64,000 nt of DNA from Bacteroidota bacterium (lineage in GTDB: Bacteria; Bacteroidota; Ignavibacteria; Palsa-1295): positions 62,001 through 126,000 of the forward strand of contig JAJPIO010000007.1 in the NCBI GenBank assembly GCA_021324735.1, written 5' to 3'. A program made the position numbers and the translations under genes. Below are positions 56,827 to 64,000 of this stretch, piece by piece. Below the pieces are notes generated by a model. The model saw only the letters and a program-made list of their open reading frames with translations. It did no database searches and was not told the origin of the DNA. Positions within the stretch are counted from its first letter, which is position 1. Each line of letters opens with the position of its first letter.

Positions 56827-59337
56827 ATGAAATCATTATTTCTTCGTCTCGCGACGATCATGCTCGCTCTGTGCGCCTATGTCTCACTGGCACGGTCGCA
56901 ATCTGCTGATGTTCCCCGAATGCTTAGCTATCAAGGTGTGATCCGTACTTCGGAAGGGGCGCCGCTCACTGGTAAGCGAACTTTTAGCGTCCGATTGTAC
57001 CGCGATCCCGATGGGAAGCAACTTCTTTGGCAGGATGAATTTACATCGGAGATCACTGATGGACTATTTAACCTGTCACTCGGCTCGAATAAAGCGCTAC
57101 CTGAAACCAGCAAGTTAGGTGCGCCACTATGGATCGGAGTGACGGTCGGTAATGGAGAAGAATTACGCCCTTTGTCGCCAATTACAGCATCGGCGTATGC
57201 GTTGAACGTACCGAATGGCTCCATCACTGCAGAGAAGATCGGGACCGATTACGTGTCTTCCATTTACGTGAACGGCGTTCGTGTTGGGAATCGCGGCGAG
57301 AGTGTAAACTTCGTTACCGGCAATGGACTGACAATGTCAGTCGACCCCATAACGAATGCGGTCCTGCTGGACCAGAAGGCAACGAAATCAAATGATAAAG
57401 GCGCGAATCTGGAGAATCAGCCGGTCACTGATGTAACTGCTTCTTCACCTCTTGCTTCGAGTGGCGGTGTCACACCCAATATTTCACTGAGCGGCGTTGT
57501 CGCTATTTCACATGGCGGTACTGGCTCGAGCACGCAAAATTTTGTCGATCTTTCAACGGCTCAGACCGTCGGTGGATTAAAAACGTTTAGCGCCGGTGCA
57601 ACCATGAGTGCCGCCGTTAATATGTCGAGCAACCAGATCCATAATGTTGCAACCCCGACGTCTTCCTCCGACGCTTCGACGAAAGGTTATGCGGATAATA
57701 TCTACTCCGCATTACACGATTCGCTCACGACCGAAACCAGCCGGGCGACCGCTGCCGAGAATACCATAGCAGGGAACCTCAATACCGAATCGACGACCAG
57801 GGCTTCGGCAGATAACGCGTTAACGACGAGCCTTTCGAACGAGACCACTCGCGCAACGGCAGCAGAAAATACACTCACGAGTAATCTCAATGCAGAGATA
57901 TCAAATCGTCAATCGGCTGTAAGCAGTGAAGTAACCGCTCGTACTTCCGCCGATAATACGCTCACAACCAATTTAAACACAGAGATCGCACGTGCTGAGA
58001 GCGCTGAATCGACGATCGCCAACAATCTTACTACTGAAATTTCGAACCGGCAGTCGGCCATAACTTCGGAGTCGAATGCACGCTCCTCGGCGGACGCAAC
58101 GTTGACATCAAATCTTAACTCAGAGATCGCTAACCGGCAGTCTGGCGATGCTTCGGAAGCAAGCACACGTTCTACAGCAGATTCCATTACACGAGCCAAC
58201 CTTGCGACCGAAGTATCACGAGCCGAAGGAGCAGAAGGAGTGCTCACTACTAATTTGAATTCTGAAATAACAGCACGCCAGACATCGGTAAATTCAGAGG
58301 CGTCTGCACGCTCTTCATCGGATTCTGTGATTCGAGCAAGTTTAAATAGCGAGATCTCCCGCGCACAAGGAGCAGAATCTACCCTCACTACGAACTTGAA
58401 TGCGGAGATCGCGGCTCGGACCGCTGCCGACGCACAAGATATTGCGACGACCGCCTCTCCAACGTTTGCGGGAATGACACTCAATGGAGATGCCACCACT
58501 CACTCGCTCATTCCAGCAACCAACAATACCTTCGACCTCGGCAATAGCTCACACCGCTGGGCACACCTGTATGGGATGGCTGGTACTTTTGGCGGTGCGG
58601 TATCAATAGCCGGCCAGCTCTCGCTTTCGAACGGGCTCGACATGGGCGGCACCGATCTTACGAATGGTGGAACACTCAATAGCCAAAGCCTCACCACGAA
58701 TGATGCTACCATCAATAGCAGCCTCAGTACAAATGGGCCTATCTATAATTACAACTCGCTCTTTGAGCTACAACCCATGTATCTTTACAGCACGTTGTAC
58801 AATTATAGCACTACATCGCTCGGTGGTACACTCGATATGAATTTCAATTCGATCGTCGACCTCAGCGATCCGACCAATGCGCAGGATGCCGCCAACAAGA
58901 ATTATGTGGATATCGCCAGCACTAATGTCACCGCCGATTTTAGTGGGTTCGCCAGCGGCACCTATACCGGCCACACCCTTAGCGTTACCGGATCAACGGC
59001 TAACGTGGTAAATCTGGTCGGTTATAATGCTTCTGTGTCCGGTTCGGATGACGAGGATATCGGTATTCAGGCGACGGGACAAGCATCGGGCGGAGGCACC
59101 GCAATAGGCGGCAATTTCGTAGCAAAAAATACATCCAGTTCTGGCTATGCTATCGCTGGTCGGTTCTCTGCTACCGGGGCATCCCATAACATCGCCGTTC
59201 AGGCCACCAACGGGTCGATACAAGTGCAAACAGCGGGCGAAGGGATCATCCTCAAATCCCCGAATGGTACGTGCTACAAGCTTACGGTCAACAATGATGG
59301 GACGCTATCGACCACAGCGCTTTCTTCCTGTCCGTAA
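56827..59337 (+). CDS. Large secreted adhesin / tail-fibre-like coiled-coil protein
   Basis: 836 residues, with a signal peptide ending ARSQS. Residues 30-130 are a beta domain (MLSYQGVIRTSEGAPLTGKR, then FSVRLYRDPDG) common in FCB surface proteins. A tail-fibre type region (HGGTGSSTQNF, TFSAGATMSAAVNMSSNQIHNVATPTSSSDASTKGYAD) precedes the coiled coil at about 295-540, built from 9 or more repeats of NLNxEI-type segments with Ala/Glu/Thr spacing. The C-terminal region (NTFDLGNSSHRWAHLYG and GGAVSIAGQLSLSNG) is beta-helical fibre-like. There is no T9SS domain. Trimerisation through the coiled coil is likely. Confidence 0.85.
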   Translation: MKSLFLRLATIMLALCAYVSLARSQSADVPRMLSYQGVIRTSEGAPLTGKRTFSVRLYRDPDGKQLLWQDEFTSEITDGLFNLSLGSNKALPETSKLGAPLWIGVTVGNGEELRPLSPITASAYALNVPNGSITAEKIGTDYVSSIYVNGVRVGNRGESVNFVTGNGLTMSVDPITNAVLLDQKATKSNDKGANLENQPVTDVTASSPLASSGGVTPNISLSGVVAISHGGTGSSTQNFVDLSTAQTVGGLKTFSAGATMSAAVNMSSNQIHNVATPTSSSDASTKGYADNIYSALHDSLTTETSRATAAENTIAGNLNTESTTRASADNALTTSLSNETTRATAAENTLTSNLNAEISNRQSAVSSEVTARTSADNTLTTNLNTEIARAESAESTIANNLTTEISNRQSAITSESNARSSADATLTSNLNSEIANRQSGDASEASTRSTADSITRANLATEVSRAEGAEGVLTTNLNSEITARQTSVNSEASARSSSDSVIRASLNSEISRAQGAESTLTTNLNAEIAARTAADAQDIATTASPTFAGMTLNGDATTHSLIPATNNTFDLGNSSHRWAHLYGMAGTFGGAVSIAGQLSLSNGLDMGGTDLTNGGTLNSQSLTTNDATINSSLSTNGPIYNYNSLFELQPMYLYSTLYNYSTTSLGGTLDMNFNSIVDLSDPTNAQDAANKNYVDIASTNVTADFSGFASGTYTGHTLSVTGSTANVVNLVGYNASVSGSDDEDIGIQATGQASGGGTAIGGNFVAKNTSSSGYAIAGRFSATGASHNIAVQATNGSIQVQTAGEGIILKSPNGTCYKLTVNNDGTLSTTALSSCP

Positions 59338-59358
59338 TTTTCATTTTAAAAGAAAAAG

Positions 59359-59381
59359 ACCCGGTCAAGCCGGGTTTTTTT
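59359..59381 (+). terminator. Terminator after the adhesin gene
   Basis: ACCCGG-TCAAG-CCGGGT followed by TTTTTTT. The stem is short (6 bp) but GC-rich and is correctly placed 22 bp after the stop. It also separates the convergent hybrid kinase. Confidence 0.85.
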
Positions 59382-59396
59382 ATTTTAAAGAACGAT

Positions 59397-62300
59397 CTAT
59401 TGTATCAATTCGGCTATCGCTCGTTCCAGATCGGGAAATGCCACTGGTTTTTTAAGGTGATATTGAAACCCTGCTTTACGGCTTCGTTCAATGTCGGCAT
59501 CGGTACCATAACCGCTGAGCGCTATCGCTGGGATCGAGCATTCGGTACGGATCGCCGTTAAGAGATCGATCCCATCGCCGTCCGGTAATCCGATATCACT
59601 TACCAACAGGTCGAACTCTTGCTGTCGAGCAAGTTCGATCCCTTCGGCCACACAACCTGCCGTAATGACACGATAGCCACGCCGTTCTAATAATACCTTC
59701 AGTGCGGAATTCGTATCGATATGATCGTCGACCATTAGAATGGTGCCGGTCCGTTGCGGTTTTAATTGTACCGACGGTTTAGTCTGCACTCGGGAGTGTA
59801 TTTCCGTAGTAGCAAGCCGGACAATAAATGTTGCACCTTTGCCAGCGCCTTCGCTGCGTGCTTCGATCGTCCCGCCGTGCATTTCGACAATGCTTTTGGA
59901 AATGGAAAGACCCAGGCCTAATCCACCGTACAGACCACTCTGCAACTCAGCCCGCTGCTCGAAAGGCTCGAAGATCTGGCGCAATTCCTTTGGATTGATA
60001 CCTCGTCCGGTGTCCTGCACTTCGATCGTGATCCGCCCAACTTCATCGTTACGTGTTTGAATAGTGACGAGACCACTTTCGGGTGTAAACTTCGTCGCGT
60101 TATGCAGTAAGTTCCAAAAGACCTGACTTAACCGATCACGATCGCCACGAACATATGGATGCGTGGCTCGTAATCGGGAGACCAAATGCAGCCCGTGACG
60201 GTCGAGCTCCTTGCGGCAAATTTCAATAACATCCGGGATCAGTGCGTGAAGGTCGACGTCCGTTTCCTGTAGATGCAGCTTGCCTTTGGTAATGCGGGTC
60301 ATGTCCAGCAGATCGTCGATCAATCGAGCTTCGATTTCGATATTACGACGAACGACGTCCACAAACGGAAGTAAGCTCTCAGGAAAATCTTTGTCCTCTG
60401 AAAGCAATTCTACGGTCGCGAGGACCGGAGTAAGGGGAGTTCTAAGTTCGTGACTAAGTGCAGCAATAAATTGGTCTTTCGCCCGGCTGGCTACCTCCAC
60501 CGCTTCTTTAGCTTCTTCCAAACTTTTTTGTAACTCGATCCGCCGGCGGAGTTCGGTTTGCGATTCTTCGAAGAGGATCGCGTTATCAATACCTGCCGCG
60601 ATACGCGACGCAAGCTCCATCGCAAGCTCTACATCTTCGAGTGTATAATGGCGTCCGGAATGACCGTAATCTAACCCCAATACTCCTAACGTTCGACGCC
60701 GAGAACACAGCGGTATCATAATGAGAGAAGAAGCTCCTAACTGCTGGATGGCGGCCCAGCGTTTCGGGCTAAGCCCAAAGCGGGCAGTATCGGCTTCTTG
60801 CGCAGCCGGAATAAAGATCGGATCTCCTCGCTCGACGATCTCTCTTAACGCAGCAGTTTCTTCCGAAAACGCAAGACGATACGATTCAGCAGCCGAGCGA
60901 AGCTCGGGATCGGAATGATAGAGATATACTCGTTCGAATTCATTCGCCTCCTTGAGAAGATCGACGGTAAGCCAGTCGGCAAACCGTGGTGCAATAGCAG
61001 CGGCAACCTGTCCAAGCAATTCTTGTAGATCGAGCGAGCCGGAGATACAGCGACTCACCTCTTCCACTAGCTCTAACCGGCTTTGAAGCTTTGCCCTGCG
61101 TTCGATCTCGCTCTTCGCTTCTTTTAACAGCATGAGCTTGTACAGAGCGAACGCGGTACGGCGAGCGACCTCCTCAAAAAAAGTGATCGTCTCCGGATCG
61201 AATGTTCGTCCTGATTCCGCAGTACACGCTAGCAGTATCGCACCAAACGTTTTACTGTGTGCGACGACCGGAATAAGTGCACTCGAAGCAAACTGAAGCG
61301 AGCGTAGCACCTGAAGATGCTCATCAGACGTTGCAAATTGCTGAAGGAGTTGGTCGTTGTATTCTAAATATATTTCCGGGCGGCCCGTCCGAAGAACATG
61401 CTGGAGCCCAAACGGAGAATCGGTTGGTATAGGAAACTCCCGATATACTCGCGTTATAGCGTCGATCGTTTCTTTAGAACGAGAATCGAACGCTACGGGC
61501 CGGATCTCCTGGCCCGGCTCCGCAAGCATAATAATGCAAAGATCTGCAACATGCGGAACGAGCGATCTACTAAGCTCTTTGAGTGCTTCTTCCGTGTCGA
61601 GCGTGGAGGCAAACCTGGCACTGGCGGAAGCAAGAAAGTCGATCCGCTCTTCAGCGATCCGACGTCGGTCCATTTCTGCTTGCGCTTCACTCGCCAGTCG
61701 TGCCTTATGTATCGCGAATGAAACGAGCCGCGCAAATTCTTCTACAAAAAGTTTATCCGCTTCTGAGTAACGAGCTTGTTCTCCGCAACGAGAAAGAGCT
61801 ATTACCCCGAACATTTCTTCACCGACAAAGAGGGGCGTTAAAATAGCCGAACGCACATCCATCCGTTGCATATGTTCGAAGTGTTCGGGAGAAACACTAT
61901 GCTCTTTGCGAAAATCGTCTGTAATATAGGGTAGCAAAAAGGACTGTTTCGCTTCCAGAGCCTGGAATACCATTACTCGCGTGTCCGATCGGGCAGTGAA
62001 CCGCTCCAAACCTTCTCGGGCCAGCGAGGCTAATTCCGGAGTTGCTGCCGTTAGTAAGATCCGCTCCATCCCTTCTGGTGGTCGTACTAAAAAGACCTGG
62101 CAAATGTCAGCCATTTCCGGCACAAGCATATTCAGCGATTCTTTTAAGGCAGCTTTATAGTCTATCGATTCGCCGAATCGCTTTCCTACCTCGACCAGCA
62201 GTTGCCAACGCCGAATATTCTGATAGCGCTCGCTGATATCCATGGTCACACCGCGCATGGCGATGGGAACGCCGTCATTATCTCGTACCAGTGTTATGGT

Positions 62301-62639
62301 CGCCTCGATAGGCATTGTCCGGCCATCGCCGGTAATAACACGGTGTTGGATCGTTGCCCGATCCCCCGATCGGAAGAAATTGCCCACCTGATGACGGAAG
62401 TAATCAGTATCATCCGGATGGACCATTCTTTCCCAGGTATCCATACGAAGTAACTCATCGCGAGAGTAACGAAGGATCCGTTCTGCGCTATCACTCAGGA
62501 ATGTGAAATGCGACGATCGAAGGTCAGGCGTAAGAGCAGTCTCCCACACGATAGCAGGTATATCGCGTCCCAAATGAGAAAGCCACTCCTCGGATGGGAG
62601 TGCGTCGCGTTCGATCATAGGTTCGGATGCTATCTTCAT
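59397..62639 (-). CDS. PAS-GAF-GAF-GAF hybrid sensor histidine kinase with receiver
   Basis: 1080 residues, no TM segment. One PAS/PAC (about 25-140), three GAF domains (about 145-310, 325-500 and 520-690), HisKA with the His at about 726 (FIAALSHELRTPLTPVLATVELL), and HATPase with LLHNATKFTPESG, VQDTGRGIN and GGLGLGLSISKSIVEMHGG. The C-terminal receiver (about 960-1080) has MVDDHIDTNS and the phospho-acceptor Asp at about 1006 in LLVSDIGLPDGDG, with the conserved Lys in HLKKPV. Intramolecular phosphotransfer, or signalling to another protein, is implied; no adjacent regulator is present. Confidence 0.93.
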   Translation of the reverse strand: MKIASEPMIERDALPSEEWLSHLGRDIPAIVWETALTPDLRSSHFTFLSDSAERILRYSRDELLRMDTWERMVHPDDTDYFRHQVGNFFRSGDRATIQHRVITGDGRTMPIEATITLVRDNDGVPIAMRGVTMDISERYQNIRRWQLLVEVGKRFGESIDYKAALKESLNMLVPEMADICQVFLVRPPEGMERILLTAATPELASLAREGLERFTARSDTRVMVFQALEAKQSFLLPYITDDFRKEHSVSPEHFEHMQRMDVRSAILTPLFVGEEMFGVIALSRCGEQARYSEADKLFVEEFARLVSFAIHKARLASEAQAEMDRRRIAEERIDFLASASARFASTLDTEEALKELSRSLVPHVADLCIIMLAEPGQEIRPVAFDSRSKETIDAITRVYREFPIPTDSPFGLQHVLRTGRPEIYLEYNDQLLQQFATSDEHLQVLRSLQFASSALIPVVAHSKTFGAILLACTAESGRTFDPETITFFEEVARRTAFALYKLMLLKEAKSEIERRAKLQSRLELVEEVSRCISGSLDLQELLGQVAAAIAPRFADWLTVDLLKEANEFERVYLYHSDPELRSAAESYRLAFSEETAALREIVERGDPIFIPAAQEADTARFGLSPKRWAAIQQLGASSLIMIPLCSRRRTLGVLGLDYGHSGRHYTLEDVELAMELASRIAAGIDNAILFEESQTELRRRIELQKSLEEAKEAVEVASRAKDQFIAALSHELRTPLTPVLATVELLSEDKDFPESLLPFVDVVRRNIEIEARLIDDLLDMTRITKGKLHLQETDVDLHALIPDVIEICRKELDRHGLHLVSRLRATHPYVRGDRDRLSQVFWNLLHNATKFTPESGLVTIQTRNDEVGRITIEVQDTGRGINPKELRQIFEPFEQRAELQSGLYGGLGLGLSISKSIVEMHGGTIEARSEGAGKGATFIVRLATTEIHSRVQTKPSVQLKPQRTGTILMVDDHIDTNSALKVLLERRGYRVITAGCVAEGIELARQQEFDLLVSDIGLPDGDGIDLLTAIRTECSIPAIALSGYGTDADIERSRKAGFQYHLKKPVAFPDLERAIAELIQ

Positions 62640-62773
62640 GGGACGACAAGCCCAGACAAGATAGATTAGTACAGTTAGGCAACCAGGAGATGTCCCTTGC
62701 TAACCACGAAGTCCGCGCTGTGGTTTGTGAATTGCTGAGCTTCCTACAGCAAAACGAGGACGATCAGGACACG

Positions 62774-63247
62774 TTACACGCGGTCTTTTAAACGATATAC
62801 AAACTTTAGCCCACTCCACTTTTCATCAACCGCACATACTTTCACATCCACAAGTCCATTAGCTAGCCCGATCTCACGAATACGGTCTTCGGTAAGATCC
62901 GTTGGTTCACCCGAAGATTTTTTAGGCCAGGAGATCCAGAGCATTCCATTCGATTTGAGACGTTTGGAGAGGACCGGGAATACATTTCGTAATGCGAGTG
63001 AACTCGTACCGAAAAATTGGATGAAATCGTATGAATCTTGATCTAACTCGGTATCAAATTCGGTGGTACCAAGCAGCATATCGAATCCAGCCGGTGCTTC
63101 GATAATTGCCCGAACAGCTCCCTGCTTCAGTCCTAATTTATCGGCAAGCGACCGAGTAGAATAGCCCGCACTCGAACGGGTCGGTGGCGAAGCCCTCTTG
63201 ACAGCCTTTGCCAAATCGTTTGGCCGCTTCTTCGAATTCTTACTCAT
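62774..63247 (-). CDS. DUF3052-family protein
   Basis: 157 residues. SSAGYSTRSLADKLGLKQGAVRAIIEAPAGFDMLLG and MLWISWPKKSSGEPTDLTEDRIREIGLANGLVDVKVCAVDEKWSGLKFVYRLKDRV are the DUF3052 signature (AGYS, LGxK, LWxSWPKK, DLTE..R, GLVD.KV.A.DE.WSGL). The N-terminal 25 residues are basic and extra. Function is unknown. No TM or signal. Confidence 0.87.
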   Translation of the reverse strand: MSKNSKKRPNDLAKAVKRASPPTRSSAGYSTRSLADKLGLKQGAVRAIIEAPAGFDMLLGTTEFDTELDQDSYDFIQFFGTSSLALRNVFPVLSKRLKSNGMLWISWPKKSSGEPTDLTEDRIREIGLANGLVDVKVCAVDEKWSGLKFVYRLKDRV

Positions 63248-63338
63248 ACTATTACAGTCTGTAATACAACGCGGAAGAACGGCCCGGCCGTTCTGGTTCA
63301 GAGTTTGCTCAACCTCCTGATATATTTAGGAGAGAATT

Positions 63339-63650
63339 ATGGCACGTGGAGATAAATCGAGCTATACGAGCAAACAAAAGCGTCAAGCTCATCATATTGA
63401 GGAAGGTTACGAAAAGCGGGGCGTCTCGAAAGATGAAGCCGAACGCCGGGCATACGCGACCGTCAACAAAGAAGATAAAGGCGGCAAAAAGAGCGGCTCC
63501 GGTCGTGGCAAGAAGAAGGACACCAGCTCATCGCGTAAAGGTGGGCATAAAGGCGGTTCTTCGAGCCATAAGCCAGGACCAAAGAAAGGCTCCCGTAAGG
63601 CAAAAGAAGCCGGACGCAAAGGCGGAAAAGCCGCTCATCATAAATCTTAA
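63339..63650 (+). CDS. KGG-type basic protein ('plasmid stabilization protein')
   Basis: 103 residues. MARGDKSSYTSKQKRQAHHIEEGYEKRGVSKDEAERRAYATVNKEDKGGKKSG matches small proteins annotated as plasmid stabilization proteins, though the evidence for that name is thin. The C-terminal half is Lys/Gly/Ser-rich (RKGGHKGG and GRKGGKAAHH), an expected nucleic-acid-binding or disordered tail. An AGGAG ribosome site lies six bases before the ATG. Confidence 0.85.
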   Translation: MARGDKSSYTSKQKRQAHHIEEGYEKRGVSKDEAERRAYATVNKEDKGGKKSGSGRGKKKDTSSSRKGGHKGGSSSHKPGPKKGSRKAKEAGRKGGKAAHHKS

Positions 63651-63685
63651 TTACGAAGCCTCAAGCAGTGTAATTGGGAAGCCTC

Positions 63686-64000
63686 TTACGAGCCCATCTC
63701 GACGATCGCGTTAATTGCAGCGTGAAGTTCCGAAAGACTCGTGACTTGCGGCACGCGAACGTCGGGACTCGGCTCGTTATAGCAATTATACCAAATAGCC
63801 TGAATACCGGCATTTCGTGCACCGATAATATCGTTATTCCACGAATCGCCGACCATTAACGCTTGCTGTGGTGCGCTCTTCACCCGCTCGAGGGCGATCT
63901 GAAAGATCCGCTCGTCCGGTTTGGTACAGCCTGCTTCCTCCGAAATTGTGACCGAATCCACTAACGGAGCAAGGCCGCATTGCTCGAGTTTTTGCGTTTG
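63686..64000 (-). CDS. HAD-family hydrolase, 5' end beyond window edge
   Basis: At least 104 residues; the frame stays open to the window edge (QTQKLEQCGLAPLVDSVTISEEAG and on), so this is the C-terminal half. GCTKPDERIF is HAD motif III (Lys and the following KPD), MVGDSWNNDIIGARNAG is motif IV, and the sequence resembles YjjG-type nucleotidases or other pyrimidine/phosphoglycolate-like HAD phosphatases. A GTG near 63961 is not the real start. The catalytic Asp of motif I lies outside this window. Confidence 0.87.
   Translation of the reverse strand, partial: QTQKLEQCGLAPLVDSVTISEEAGCTKPDERIFQIALERVKSAPQQALMVGDSWNNDIIGARNAGIQAIWYNCYNEPSPDVRVPQVTSLSELHAAINAIVEMGS

Noticed and set aside
62690-62791. 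Short frame MSLANHEVRAVVCELLSF, 33 codons
   Set aside because: It overlaps the end of the DUF3052 gene, its Shine-Dalgarno-like AGGAG is only one base from the ATG, and no support was found. It remains a possibility.

Overview
The window looks like chromosome of a member of the Bacteroidota/Chlorobiota/Kapaibacteriota (FCB) lineage. The signs are secreted Asp-box proteins (one with a type IX secretion-like C-terminal sorting domain), repeated matches to the Bacteroidetes -7 box TAnnTTTG, few strong Shine-Dalgarno sites, a DUF4397 lipoprotein, and the order infA-rpmJ-rpsM-rpsK-rpsD-rpoA-rplQ. The phylum is an inference from content. No rRNA, tRNA, transposase or CRISPR array was recognised.

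Layout: (1) 1-9.5 kb: a truncated secreted protein, a stand-alone ThDP enzyme, acyl-CoA dehydrogenase, aspartase, an MFS carrier and a lipoprotein. (2) 9.7-15.4 kb: a sugar operon of KDG-kinase-like PfkB, GH38 mannosidase and FGGY kinase, with a divergent TIM-barrel isomerase. (3) 15.4-20.8 kb: an exported TldD/TldE-like pair and a secreted Asp-box protein. (4) 20.8-25.6 kb: a uronate operon of KduD, KduI, a four-helix-bundle protein, RraA-like protein, Eda, GH105 and VOC protein. With the kinase at 13.5 kb it can take unsaturated uronates to pyruvate and glyceraldehyde-3-phosphate. (5) 25.7-34.2 kb: housekeeping genes (recJ, yebC, mtgA), an ECF sigma factor and small membrane proteins. (6) 34.1-37.3 kb: an Asp-box protein and two inward-facing ArsR-AHSA1 modules. 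(7) 37.3-41.2 kb: the ribosomal protein/rpoA operon. (8) 41.5-44.8 kb: a HepT-MntA type toxin-antitoxin pair, a flippase and menG. (9) 44.9-56.6 kb: prfA, a PNKP-type phosphatase, a LarA-like protein lacking its cofactor ligands, a sensor kinase, ispG, a rhomboid protease, an HNH protein and an SDR. (10) 56.6-64 kb: a coiled-coil adhesin with a long leader, a 1080-residue hybrid kinase, DUF3052, a KGG protein and a truncated HAD phosphatase.

The most unusual signal is a family of degenerate arrays with strict 7-bp periodicity at several places. In four cases they occur as inverted pairs, purine-rich on the left and complementary on the right, enclosing 24, 32, 111 or about 450 bp. The largest spacer carries the four-helix-bundle gene, a family known from 23S rRNA intervening sequences. 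The array copies supply the start of the neighbouring RraA-like protein and the stop codon of kduI. An unpaired array encodes the first residues of MtgA. This looks like a small insertion element, possibly undescribed.
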